20,175 nt of DNA from Armatimonadetes bacterium UBA5352. GTDB taxonomy: Bacteria > Armatimonadota > Zipacnadia > Zipacnadales > UBA5352. A program made the translations under genes and the position numbers. The stretch covers positions 1 to 20,175 of the forward strand of contig DHPY01000093.1 of assembly GCA_002411015.1 (NCBI GenBank). The letters are read 5' to 3'. The notes beneath the pieces were generated by a model. That model did not search any database, had not been told where the DNA came from, and saw only the letters and a program-made list of their open reading frames with translations. Shown here in pieces: positions 1 through 8,592 of the stretch (its first letter is position 1; every line of letters begins with the position of its first letter).

Positions 1-1971
1 GACAGGCTCGGCGACAGGCTCAGCCGGCGCTTCGGTTACGGGTGCAGGCTCCTCGACTGTCGCCTGCGTCTCCGGAGTCGCCTGGATGACGGGCTCGGTG
101 GTCACGGGCGCCTCAGCGACCGCGGGCTCCTGTGCAGGCTCTGTTGTGCCGGCCGGCGCGCCGCCTCCGCCTCCGCCGGAGAAGAGGCTGAACAGGTCGC
201 TCACCTGCAGGAGAGCGGGCTGGGTGGTCGCCGATGTGAGGAGTTGCGCGACCTTCGTAACTGAGTCGTTATCGCCCTGAAGCAGATAGGTGCGGCCGCC
301 TGCCTGCATCGCATTCAGTGGCGGATTCGTCGCCAGCCGCAGCAGGTTGTCCGACCACTCGCCGGTGGTCACGCCCTCGATGAGCTGCATGATCTGCAGC
401 GCCTGGCTCACCTCCGGCACATCCAGCGCGAGCAGCGTCACAGGCTTCTGATTTACCTGCAGAACCTGCATCCCGCCCCATGAGACGGCATTGCTGAGCA
501 GCAGGCCTGGGATGATCTGGTCGAGATCGGTCACGTTCACCGAGCGTGTCTCGCCCGCAAGCCAGCCTGCGGGCAGAGCGCTCTGTGCCACGAGCGGCGG
601 TACAGCCGCCTCGGGCGCCGCAGTCGCCGGCGTCGGGCCGGCGCCGCCGGCGATCCCGCCGGTGAGGAGCGGGTTGTCAGGATCAGCGAACCGGCAGAGT
701 TGCAGGAAGGTCTCGAGGTCAATGTGCCCTCGGGCGAGGTTACGCGCCGCCTCGGCGGGCGCGGCGATGCTCAGCTCACCGTTCTCGCCGGTGAAGATCG
801 CAGCCACCGCCTGCGTCCAGGGAGCGGCGAGGGCGGCGTCCACCAGCGCGTAAGCGATGATCGGCTCAAGGTGCCCGTAGCCCTCGAGACTGGGCATCTG
901 GCTGGTTACGGTCGCGACGGAGTCGTCCACATTCACCTGCAGATCGCGCAGGCCGAGGCGCTCGCCAAGGTCCTGCTCAAGCTGCTCGACAGCGAGCTGG
1001 ATGAGGTTGTCGATGTCGAAGGGCTCGCCGGTAGTGGGGGTAAGACCGGTGCCCCCGGCGATTCCGCCGGTGGTGAGGATCCCTCTCTGCGCGAGATCGC
1101 CGCCATAGCGCGCGAGCAGGCCCTGAACGAGGACGGTCGTCAGGTCCTGGGGCTGTCCGGACCCTCCACCGAGCAGCACCTGCTCGAGGCCGCCGGTTGT
1201 GGCGCCGGCCCCGCCCGCCCCTCCAATGAAGCGGAGCGCCTCCCCGATCGCGCCGCTCTGCTGTTGAAGTTCGCCGAGGAGCAGCGACTGCAGGATCCCG
1301 ACGGGATTTGTGGCGCCGGTGAGGAGCATTCCAGCCGCAGTGCCACCGACGTCCAGCACCGTCTCGCCGACCTCACACACAGACCGCTCAAGGAAGCGGC
1401 CGACGCGGCTCAGCAAGCCGCTGCTCTGGCGCTTGCGAGCGACGCCCGGTCGCACCTGGTAAGGCCCGGCGATGTCGTAGGAGCACTCAACCTCCGGGAA
1501 AGTCCCCGCCCACTGGTGACGCATGCGGGCGATCACGCGGAACTTGTCGGCCTGCCCGAGGTTCACGGTGGCGCTGACGCAGAAAGGCTGGCCCTCGTCC
1601 TCCGGAGCCATCTGCTGGCCCGAGAGCTCGATCAGCGTCGACGCGCGCCCCTCCAGCCGCTGGCCCTCGAGCAGCTTCTTGCCGATATAGGATTCGTCTG
1701 ACGTTGGCTTGACGCGGTCGGGGAGGTCGCGGAACCTGCCGCCCTTCTCAGTGAACTCAACGAAGATCGCGACCTCGTTGTGGACCTGGAGCTGCCCGGC
1801 GGGGCAAAGGTTCATCGGCGTTACGGTGCCCTCGAAGTACAGCACGTTCTCCGGGCTGACGTTCGCCTGGATATCCAGAACTGGCTTCTGAGCCGCAGCC
1901 GGCAGCGCCAGCGCGGCCAGCAAGCCGATAGCCAGAACCTGCGCCAGATGTCTGGTGGCTGTAGTTTGCAT
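1..1971 (-). CDS. Secreted protein of unknown function, C-terminus cut by window edge
   Basis: An open frame of 657 codons runs from ATG at 1971 to base 1 without a stop, so the C-terminus lies outside the window. The start is supported by a purine-rich GAAGGA about 9 nt upstream and by a clear signal peptide (hydrophobic core about residues 9-22, AAA-Q cleavage region near 26). Residues about 27-170 look like a beta-rich domain with three scattered Cys. The rest alternates helical segments (for example about 320-425) with Gly/Ala-rich linkers; GGIAGG followed by TP occurs twice, at about 302 and 438. The last 60 visible residues are a low-complexity Ala/Pro/Glu/Thr/Val tail after a five-Gly run, suggesting a wall-spanning or flexible linker. 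I do not recognise the family. No function is assigned; export is the only inference. Confidence 0.8.
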   Translation of the reverse strand, partial: MQTTATRHLAQVLAIGLLAALALPAAAQKPVLDIQANVSPENVLYFEGTVTPMNLCPAGQLQVHNEVAIFVEFTEKGGRFRDLPDRVKPTSDESYIGKKLLEGQRLEGRASTLIELSGQQMAPEDEGQPFCVSATVNLGQADKFRVIARMRHQWAGTFPEVECSYDIAGPYQVRPGVARKRQSSGLLSRVGRFLERSVCEVGETVLDVGGTAAGMLLTGATNPVGILQSLLLGELQQQSGAIGEALRFIGGAGGAGATTGGLEQVLLGGGSGQPQDLTTVLVQGLLARYGGDLAQRGILTTGGIAGGTGLTPTTGEPFDIDNLIQLAVEQLEQDLGERLGLRDLQVNVDDSVATVTSQMPSLEGYGHLEPIIAYALVDAALAAPWTQAVAAIFTGENGELSIAAPAEAARNLARGHIDLETFLQLCRFADPDNPLLTGGIAGGAGPTPATAAPEAAVPPLVAQSALPAGWLAGETRSVNVTDLDQIIPGLLLSNAVSWGGMQVLQVNQKPVTLLALDVPEVSQALQIMQLIEGVTTGEWSDNLLRLATNPPLNAMQAGGRTYLLQGDNDSVTKVAQLLTSATTQPALLQVSDLFSLFSGGGGGGAPAGTTEPAQEPAVAEAPVTTEPVIQATPETQATVEEPAPVTEAPAEPVAEPV

Positions 1972-2184
1972 GGCACAATTCCTTCTTTCCAGCCGGTCGT
2001 TCGGGCGCCATCTGCCTGTGGCAGGAAGAGATTTCGCTGCGGTTGCACAAACACGAACAGGCACGTGCGGCCCCGGACGGGCGTCTTCACTTGCGGAGCC
2101 CGAGCCACATCGTGTACCTGTTAGTGCGTTGCGGGCGGCGAAATGTTTCACGCAGGCTCGCCGTTCTGAAGCAGACCCCGGCGG
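1972..2184. other. Intergenic region upstream of the secreted unknown protein
   Basis: About 210 bases lie between the broken enzyme fragment and the start of the leftward secreted-protein gene. It should hold that gene's promoter, but no confident -35/-10 boxes are visible. A small inverted repeat CTGCC/GGCAG (2011-2023) lies some 40 bases before the start codon. No coding sequence is seen. Confidence 0.45.
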
Positions 2185-2570
2185 CTACTCGTCGAGCAGG
2201 ATGCTGTTCCAGCCGCTCCAGGCGTCCACGTGCCGGAAGAGCGGGTTTGCCAGCGGAATGCCGCCCCGCACGGCGCGGGCGCGCATCAGCAGGTCACAGA
2301 TGCGGACGACCTCGTGGCGACTGAGGTTCGTGCCGAGCCCCGAGTCATACTCCCAGGTGTACAGGCCCGCGCGCGCTCACGCCCACCTGCGCCTCGAGCA
2401 TCCAGTGGTGCGGCCAGGAGGCGTTGGGGTTCTGCGCCTTCACGAGGGAATCGGCGGCGCGCTTCGCCGCATCGAGCCACTGCTCTTCGCCCGTGACGCG
2501 GTGCAGGTAGCACAGCAGCATGATCGGCCCGATCTGGACGTGGTCCTGGATGATCGTAAGCCCCGAGGAG
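2185..2570 (-). pseudogene. Fragment of an alpha/alpha-toroid carbohydrate-active enzyme, 5' truncated and frameshifted
   Basis: Only the 3' end of a minus-strand gene is left. The first recognisable residues are SGLTIIQDHVQIG near 2560-2525, followed by a helix-rich stretch with LVKAQNPNASWPHHW, a pattern typical of six-hairpin or alpha/alpha-barrel enzymes such as pectate lyases and unsaturated glycuronyl hydrolases. Near 2365-2378 the frame changes by one base. The next frame reads GLYTWEYDSGLGTNLS and continues sensibly to SILLDE and a TAG at 2187-2185. Upstream of about 2570 the coding pattern stops and an oppositely oriented gene begins. No start codon or N-terminal half exists, so this is a remnant or an assembly artefact. 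The family is tentative. Confidence 0.6.
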
Positions 2571-3159
2571 TGCCCGGAAGCTTCGCGATGCGATCCGCGA
2601 GATCGACCCGAAGCGCCTGGTGACGGCTTCGTGCGTCTTCGGAGCAACCGAGGCGCTGGATGAGTTCCTCGATGCGGCTCGTGTTGACTTCATCACTCCG
2701 CACCTGCCGCGGGGACCCGAGGATCCCGCGAGGACAGAGGACCGTGTCATGCGCTATCAGGAGCGGATGACGGAGATCGGCCAGACCGTCCGGGTGCATC
2801 TGCAGGAGCCCTTCCGGCGCGACTACGGCACATGGCAGCCCGATGCGGAGACGTTCCTCACCGACCTGGGCGGCGCGGTCGCGGGCGGAGCCGCCGGCTG
2901 GTGTCTGCACAACGGCAGCAACCGCCATGCCGCGGATGGCGAGCCGCGGCGTTCATTCGGCCTCTCTCCCGAGCGCGGCCCGTCCCTTGAGAGGCTCGAC
3001 GAGGTCGAACGTGCCGTGCTCGACGCCATGGCGCAGGAGCTTCCGCGGCAGGAACGACCCGCTGCCCCCCGGCATGCTACGGCTGCGGAGCGGGCCGGCC
3101 CGCGGGCACCGGCGTCTGCCAGCCGTCCGGCGCAAGCTCCAGCACGAGATCATCGATGA
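2571..3159 (+). pseudogene. C-terminal fragment of a TIM-barrel glycoside hydrolase, 5' truncated
   Basis: The plus frame reads KLRDAIREIDPKRLVTAS from about 2577, preceded within 30 bases by in-frame stops, so the N-terminal part is missing. What remains resembles the last three strands of a clan GH-A (GH5-like) barrel: DPKRLVTAS, then DFITPHLPR, then VRVHLQEPFRRDY, whose Glu sits where the nucleophile at the end of strand 7 would be, then GGAAGWCLHNG for strand 8. The GTG at 2620 gives an open frame but is not a credible native start. Coding character fades after AMAQELPRQE at about 3050. The last 80 bases run antisense through the end of the beta-helix gene, so the native stop may also be lost. 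The domain assignment is inferred from motif order only. Confidence 0.6.
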
Positions 3160-5092
3160 ACAGAGTCATCTGCGAGCCCGCCGCCTGCTGGATATCCAGC
3201 ACAAGCTCCATCGTTGGGCCATCCTGCCGCAGGCTCTGGTTCCCGCCCGCGATCATCGTTGGCGGCTCCTCATCGAGGACCCACGTCACCTCCCGCCAGC
3301 CCTCCCAGTCCATGGTGAAGCGTGGCGCGTAGAAGTTCTCGTGACTGCCGTCGCGGATGCGCAGGCCCATGCTGCGCCCGGAGCCGTCGCCGTAGAGCCA
3401 GAAGCTGATCCGCCGGATCTCCCTGTCAAGCGGGAGGTTCTGCGAGAAGAGCTTGACATTGAAGCCCGCGGGAGGCGCGGCAGGGGTGGTCACCGTCACT
3501 CGCGCCGCGTTCTGGCCTGAGTGCACCTGCCCCGGGGCAAGCTCGGAGGTTCCGGCGACAGCGACTCCACCGGCATTCACTTCCGGCTCGGGGAAGATGC
3601 GTGACCACGGGTTCTCCGTCTCGAAATCATACGTGATGCGCCGCGCACCGGCCTCGAGTTCCTCGGCCGCACCCTCCACGATGCCAACGCCGGTCGCCCC
3701 GCCACCAGCGACGGCACGCGAGCGATCCTCCGGACCGACTGCGAAGCCACCGTAGGAGCCGCTCTCAGCGCCGCGGAAGCCCGGCGTGTCGGCCGCAAGC
3801 GCGGTGCCCTCCTCGTTAAGCACTGGCTCGGCGATGATCGAGTTCGCGTCGTTCCCGGTGGCGGCTGAGTATGCCGCGAAGGCATCCGGCCGGTACTCGA
3901 TGCCGTCAATGCGGAGCCGGCCGGGGTAGTAGATGTTGTTCTCTGAGATGAACGCGCCCGCGGAGATGACCTCCTGCGTACCGCCGCCGCTGATCACCGA
4001 GTTCATCACGAACGCCTTGCCCTCCGACTGCACGTTGATGACCGGCTCCCCGCCGAGGAGCATGCAGTGCTCGATGACGGTCTCGGCGTTCGGGCCAACG
4101 TAGACGCCGACCTCGTCGGGCTCAGAACGCACGATGGTGTTGCGGAGGTTCGTGAAGCTCACGGCCAGCGGGTGCTGCTCGGCCTGTGGGAACGGGGACT
4201 CTGAGCGTCGCAGAAGCTCCACATTGATCGGGCTGCCGGAGATCTCGCAGTCGGTCAGCGAGTGCATGCCGCCGTTGAAGCGCACGCCCTTCGAGAGATT
4301 GCCGATGCAGGTTACATCTGCGAAGTGCGTGCGGGAGAAGATGATATCGTTGATCCCATGCCAGTAGTTGTAGCTGAACTCGCCGCCACGCACGTAGCAC
4401 TCGGAGTTCTCGTGCGCGCTGAAGCCCTCGTCCCCGTTGTAGTTGCCGACGATGTTCTCGAACCACAGCGGCCCTGAGCCGCCGTGGATGTTGAGGCCAT
4501 CGTTCCAGAAGTTGATGCAGGTGAGGTCGCGGACGATGATCAGCCCGGCGCCGTTGGTCGAGAAGCCGGCCGCGCGGTCAATGGATGCAAGCAGTTCGTA
4601 GTCCGCGGGCGTCTTCCCCTCGGCGGGCCGGAAGTAGAGCGTCCCCTCCGCCCAGCGCCATTGCTGAGGCTCGAGGTTCGTCGGCCCCGGGCCCTTCACG
4701 AACAGGCGCTCGCTGCCGAAGAGCATCATCCGGTCGTGCGCGGCAAGCGGCACCTGCCAGATGCCATCCTGCTCCGTCCAGCCCTCATCGGGCACCGGAT
4801 CCGCGCCGCAGAGTACCGCGCCGCCTCCCTCGATGGTAATCGGCGCGCCGCGCAGGCCATGGCGGTCGATCCGCAGGCCCTCGCGGTAGGGCTCATCCAT
4901 GGGCACGATGCGCAGCGTGTCGCCAGGGCCGACCGCATTGGCGCCGCGGGCAAGCGTCCGGAACGGGGCGGCGATGCCATCGTTCGCATCATCGCCGGTC
5001 GCGCCATCAACGACGTAGATCTCAGCGCAAAGTGGTAGCGCAACCGCAAGCGTCAGGGCGGCAATCAGAGTGATATCGAGCGAGAGACGCAT
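3077..5092 (-). CDS. Secreted right-handed parallel beta-helix protein with C-terminal carbohydrate-binding-like domain
   Basis: A protein of 671 residues. ATG at 5092 follows GAGGTGAGGAA, a good ribosome binding site. Residues 1-23 are a signal peptide. The mature protein opens with YVVDGATGDDANDG, a PFRTL segment and GPGDTLRIVP, the usual opening of secreted beta-helix proteins (DUF1565/pectate-lyase-like). Residues about 180-400 are short beta-rungs rich in Asn and Gly, as in polysaccharide lyases, epimerases and GH28-like folds. After a Gly/Ala-rich linker (about 455-470) a separate beta-sandwich (about 475-655) resembles CBM11/galactose-binding-like modules: it begins ITYDFE and ends LFIDDLVLEL. 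It probably binds or cleaves a polysaccharide outside the cytoplasm; the catalytic residues cannot be fixed by eye. It is the last gene of the leftward operon, 83 bp after the transporter. Confidence 0.85.
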   Translation of the reverse strand: MRLSLDITLIAALTLAVALPLCAEIYVVDGATGDDANDGIAAPFRTLARGANAVGPGDTLRIVPMDEPYREGLRIDRHGLRGAPITIEGGGAVLCGADPVPDEGWTEQDGIWQVPLAAHDRMMLFGSERLFVKGPGPTNLEPQQWRWAEGTLYFRPAEGKTPADYELLASIDRAAGFSTNGAGLIIVRDLTCINFWNDGLNIHGGSGPLWFENIVGNYNGDEGFSAHENSECYVRGGEFSYNYWHGINDIIFSRTHFADVTCIGNLSKGVRFNGGMHSLTDCEISGSPINVELLRRSESPFPQAEQHPLAVSFTNLRNTIVRSEPDEVGVYVGPNAETVIEHCMLLGGEPVINVQSEGKAFVMNSVISGGGTQEVISAGAFISENNIYYPGRLRIDGIEYRPDAFAAYSAATGNDANSIIAEPVLNEEGTALAADTPGFRGAESGSYGGFAVGPEDRSRAVAGGGATGVGIVEGAAEELEAGARRITYDFETENPWSRIFPEPEVNAGGVAVAGTSELAPGQVHSGQNAARVTVTTPAAPPAGFNVKLFSQNLPLDREIRRISFWLYGDGSGRSMGLRIRDGSHENFYAPRFTMDWEGWREVTWVLDEEPPTMIAGGNQSLRQDGPTMELVLDIQQAAGSQMTLFIDDLVLELAPDGWQTPVPAGRPAPQP

Positions 5093-5175
5093 TTCCTCAC
5101 CTCAAGTGCCTGAATCGGAATGGCAGGATGATTCGCCCCATGGCTGTCCATGCCCTCTCCGGAGCGGTACGTGGC

Positions 5176-6054
5176 TCACACGAACTGCAGCACGATCACG
5201 CCCGCGATGATGAGCACCGCTCCGGTCGCGAAGCGCGCGCTGAAGCGCTCCTTGTACGCGATCCATCCGATCAGCGCTGAGATCAGCGGGTAGGTGGAGG
5301 TGATCGTCACAACCCGTGGCGGCGTTGACAGCTGCACCGCCCACACGAAGAGGGCGTAGGCCGCGGAGAAGCTGATGAGGCCGTGCACCGCGTAGCACAT
5401 GACATCGTGTCGCGGCATCGCCAGCACCTCCCGCCAGGCGCCGGAGATGAGCGCGTAGATCGCGTAGACCACGAGCCCGCATGCGAGCATCATCCCGTTG
5501 GAGGTGACCGGCGGGATACGGTCGGGGAGCAGGCCGATCAGCGTCTCGCCGATCGCCCATGAGATGCAGGCGCCGATTGCCAGGGCAATCGAGTGCCAGT
5601 GCCCACCGCGCTCCTCGCTGTCGGCCTTGGACGAGGGCTTGCCCAGCAGGGCGCCTCCCATAAAGACGAGCATCGCGGCCCACAGGAGGTTCCAGCGGAA
5701 GACCTCCATCCCAAGCGCGATCGACATGAAGAGAATGATGATGATCTTCACGCGCGTGATCGGCACCGCGATGGAGATGCTCCCGCGGTGGATCGCCATG
5801 TAATACAGCATGCAGCCGATGGCGAACTGAAATGCGCCCACGGTGAGGTAGAGACCAAGTTCGCGAGACGTCAGGGAGGCGAGGCTCGCGAGCTCACCAC
5901 CGGAGAGCAGGGCCATCACGAGCGTCCCGGTGGCCATCGACACGGCCACGCCGAGCCGACCGGAGGTGCGCGCGCTCTTGATCGGAATCACGGCGAATCC
6001 CCACAGGAGCGCGGAGATCGCTGCCAGTAGATACGCGGTAGTCTGTTCGTTCAT
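5176..6054 (-). CDS. EamA-family (DMT superfamily) transporter
   Basis: A protein of 292 residues with about ten hydrophobic segments in two halves. Each half matches the EamA repeat: the N-terminal half starts AISALLWGFAVIPIKSA and the C-terminal half starts AIGACISWAIGETLIG, separated by a charged loop (KADSEERGG) near residue 150. The protein ends in the typical fashion for these transporters, with GAVLIIAGVIVL. EamA proteins move small metabolites (amino acids, sugars, nucleosides) across the inner membrane; the substrate cannot be read from sequence. The ATG overlaps the stop of the upstream secreted glycosidase-like gene as ATGA (6054-6051), implying translational coupling, and the beta-helix gene follows. 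That context favours export or uptake of a sugar-related compound, which is inference. Confidence 0.88.
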   Translation of the reverse strand: MNEQTTAYLLAAISALLWGFAVIPIKSARTSGRLGVAVSMATGTLVMALLSGGELASLASLTSRELGLYLTVGAFQFAIGCMLYYMAIHRGSISIAVPITRVKIIIILFMSIALGMEVFRWNLLWAAMLVFMGGALLGKPSSKADSEERGGHWHSIALAIGACISWAIGETLIGLLPDRIPPVTSNGMMLACGLVVYAIYALISGAWREVLAMPRHDVMCYAVHGLISFSAAYALFVWAVQLSTPPRVVTITSTYPLISALIGWIAYKERFSARFATGAVLIIAGVIVLQFV

Positions 6055-8390
6055 GCCGCCGGCCCCAGCTCCACGACCACCGCCGCGTAGGCTCCAAGCG
6101 TCGGCAGCACGAACCCGTCCGCCGTCGCCTGCAGCGCCTGCGGCTCTTCGCCCGGCACATGCAGCGTCAGGCCTGTGAGCGCGCGGCCGTCGGGCGGCCG
6201 GAAGCGCACTCGCAGGCCCTCCACCGGGATCAGCCGGTCGGCCTGCTGCTGCTCCATCTCAGGTAGATCAGGGCGAAGCTGCGCGTTGTAGTTGACGAAC
6301 TGCAGGAGCGCACCCCCGTCCGTCAGCGCCACGTCGCAGTAGACCTGTCCGGCGCGCTCACCATCGAGGCGCAGCATCGGCTCGGCCGGCAGCACCGGCG
6401 CGAGGAACTGCAGCGTGCTCGCGAGCGTCTCCGGCGACGGCTGGTGCATGGCTGCGACACCCAAAAGCTCCGGCCCCGCGGAAGCCTTGATCGTCGGCCC
6501 CTCACCCGCGATCTCCTCGACCTCGTAGCCGCTGCCATAGGGCTCCCAGCCGCCGTCACTCAGCAGATCGCGCGTGATCTGCTGCGTCTGCGGGTCCCAC
6601 GGACCGAAGCGGACCTTGCGGAACCACGCGGTGCCACCGTGATTGCGGAACAGCGCGTGGACGCCGGCGCTCGCGACCGGCTTCTCCGGCTCGATGACGA
6701 ACCGGGAAAACTCCCAGTCATGCGTGCCCGTGGCGAACGTGGCCACCTGCCCCCAGAGCGGGCTGCCATCGGCGTGCGTCAGGTCCACGTAGAGCGAGTA
6801 ATCCGAGCCTCCGGGGCCACTGACGCCCAGTGCCTTGCTCTCGCCCTCGATAGCGAGCGGCCCGACGATCTCCTGCCCGACCTGGATCCGCTGCACTGCT
6901 CCGAGCGCCGCCCCCGCAGTCGCGCCCGCGGGCGCATACCACACCTCGCAGCCTCCCACCAGCTTGCTCGTGACGCCCTCGCCGCTCTCAGGCCGCACGA
7001 AGAGCTCCGGCAGGTCCTCCCGCTCGCTCCAGTCGGCGGCGTAGCGCGGCATCTCGCCGACGAACAGCACCCGGCCGCCGCCCGCCACGCGCTGCTGCAG
7101 CGCGTCCAGCGCCTCATCGGGCATCGCCGCGGCGTCGAGAACGACTGTGGCCGGGCACTGCGCCAGCTTCTCCGCGGTCAGGCCGACGTCCGAGTGGATC
7201 ACGAACGGGATGTGCGCCTGCATGAGCGCCTGGCCGATGGCGTAGAGTTGCTTGCGCGCGCCGCCGCCCACGAGGAAGCTGCGCGGGGAGAAGACGATGC
7301 CGATCTCGCCGATCTCACTGCGGCTGGTCAGCTCCGGCTCAAGCGCCGCCCAGGTGGCGTAGGTGGCCTTCACGAGGTCCACGTGCTCGCGGAGGAGGCT
7401 CCCGGTGCCCGGGCCGCCGAGGCCGAGCCACGAGACGCCGCCCTGGCTCATGATCTCCGCCAGTGCCACGGCTGTGCGATCGGAGGCCATCCGGCCGTGG
7501 TGGCGCCCGTTGTCGTCGCTGATGAGGTGGTAGGTCACGCTCATCGCTGGCTGGTAGTCGCTGAGCGCATGCGCGAGCTTGAGCCAGAGGATCTGCTGGC
7601 TCTCCGGCGGGAACGGCCCCCACGTGGTGCCCTCTATGCACATCATGTCGAAGTGCTCGCCGAACGCGCCATCGCGCTCATAGGCCCACTGATAGGTGCT
7701 GCCCGAGTCCTGGTGCCAGGTGCCATCGGTGCCGAAGTCGCGACGGATCTTCCGGGCCTCGTCGCGCACCATCCCGAGGAAGTCCATCACGCTCAGGATG
7801 CGGAACTCGCGCCCATGCATCCCGGTAGCGAAGTCGTCCGGAAGCGCGAGGAGATCCGTCGTGGCGAGGCCGCGTTCGCGAGCGAACTCCGCCCACGCCG
7901 CCTGGCAGTGCTCGCAGAAGCACTGCTCGTAGTGCGACGCGTAGTCTATGTGGCAGCCATCCCACTGCTCCTCGGCCATGCGGCGGAAGACGCCGGCCGC
8001 GTACTCGCGCCAATTCGGGTTGTTCACGCACGCGGTGTAGTTGTTCGCGACAGTGGGGAAGAGCGGGTCGTATGGGCGCTTGATGGTGCCGTCGCGCCCG
8101 ATCGCGGCCATGGAGCGAATCAACTCCAGATCATCGCCGAAGGTGCGCGGGCTGATCGAGTTCATCGTGAACCAGGTGCGGGTCCTCAGGCCCGCCGCAT
8201 GCGCCTCGGCAGGCCGAATGCCCATGACGCAGTTGACGCCCGTGGCCGCCCATTCCTCGGGAGTCACGCCCTCAATACCGCTTGCCAGCAACTCGCGCAC
8301 ACCGCCGCGCTGCCAGAAGGTCCCATCCTGTGCCCATGCCGCGGAGGCCAGACAAAGGAGCATCGCTATCACCAGGACACGTCGCCTCAT
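6051..8390 (-). CDS. Secreted GH42/GHL6-like glycoside hydrolase-family protein
   Basis: About 779 residues. I chose ATG at 8390 because GAAGGTG lies just upstream; the longer GTG start at 8399 overlaps that site. Residues 1-20 are a signal peptide. The N-terminal about 340 residues look like a TIM barrel of the beta-galactosidase/hypothetical glycosyl hydrolase 6 type: a GVNCVMGI strand, DGCHIDY near residue 149, then a Cys cluster CFCEHC (157, 159, 162), and MCIEGTTWGP later. Residues about 360-465 resemble the class I GATase-like trimerisation domain of GH42, ending GGRVLFVGEMPRYAADW. A jelly-roll-like region (about 510-600) and a C-terminal beta-sandwich follow. It is probably a secreted glycosidase or a glycan-binding relative; the catalytic Glu pair is not certain. 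It is the first gene of a leftward operon with the transporter and beta-helix protein. Confidence 0.8.
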   Translation of the reverse strand: MRRRVLVIAMLLCLASAAWAQDGTFWQRGGVRELLASGIEGVTPEEWAATGVNCVMGIRPAEAHAAGLRTRTWFTMNSISPRTFGDDLELIRSMAAIGRDGTIKRPYDPLFPTVANNYTACVNNPNWREYAAGVFRRMAEEQWDGCHIDYASHYEQCFCEHCQAAWAEFARERGLATTDLLALPDDFATGMHGREFRILSVMDFLGMVRDEARKIRRDFGTDGTWHQDSGSTYQWAYERDGAFGEHFDMMCIEGTTWGPFPPESQQILWLKLAHALSDYQPAMSVTYHLISDDNGRHHGRMASDRTAVALAEIMSQGGVSWLGLGGPGTGSLLREHVDLVKATYATWAALEPELTSRSEIGEIGIVFSPRSFLVGGGARKQLYAIGQALMQAHIPFVIHSDVGLTAEKLAQCPATVVLDAAAMPDEALDALQQRVAGGGRVLFVGEMPRYAADWSEREDLPELFVRPESGEGVTSKLVGGCEVWYAPAGATAGAALGAVQRIQVGQEIVGPLAIEGESKALGVSGPGGSDYSLYVDLTHADGSPLWGQVATFATGTHDWEFSRFVIEPEKPVASAGVHALFRNHGGTAWFRKVRFGPWDPQTQQITRDLLSDGGWEPYGSGYEVEEIAGEGPTIKASAGPELLGVAAMHQPSPETLASTLQFLAPVLPAEPMLRLDGERAGQVYCDVALTDGGALLQFVNYNAQLRPDLPEMEQQQADRLIPVEGLRVRFRPPDGRALTGLTLHVPGEEPQALQATADGFVLPTLGAYAAVVVELGPAA

Positions 8391-8510
8391 CGCTCGCACC
8401 TTCGCATCGAGATCGTGGTTGCGGGTAGTTCGCCGCAGGGGCTGCGGAGACCTGTCTGCGGTACATGGCGGCGGCCGCGGGCCGGACCCACGGCCGTCTG
8501 CACGGCGGGA

Positions 8511-8531
8511 ATTGGCGATTGGCGATTGGGG
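8511..8531. repeat. Tandem heptamer (ATTGGCG)x3, last copy imperfect
   Basis: Two exact copies and one copy with a single mismatch (ATTGGGG) sit directly in tandem in the intergenic region before the glycosidase operon. Confidence 0.75.
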
Positions 8532-8578
8532 AACGGCACAACTCTCACCCTTCCCCTGCCGTTAGCCGCTCCCCCCAT

Positions 8579-8592
8579 TTCACCCTTCACCC
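8579..8592. repeat. Tandem heptamer (TTCACCC)x2
   Basis: Two exact adjacent copies end at the base before the reverse-strand stop codon of the TPR gene. Two copies alone could be chance; the second heptamer repeat 48 bases away makes it more notable. Confidence 0.6.

Larger units (their letters stand above)
8391..8592. other. Intergenic region upstream of the GH42-like operon, with short heptamer repeats
   Basis: About 200 bases separate the TPR gene stop from the GH42-like start, both read leftward. The promoter of the glycosidase operon probably lies here, but no convincing -35/-10 pair can be seen. It contains two different 7-nt tandem repeats: ATTGGCG in about three copies at 8511-8531 and TTCACCC in two copies at 8579-8592, the latter touching the TPR stop codon. 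Confidence 0.5.

Noticed and set aside
700..1701. A 333-codon plus-strand open frame at the left end
   Set aside because: The minus frame is open for 657 codons with a signal peptide and ribosome binding site and explains the region better.
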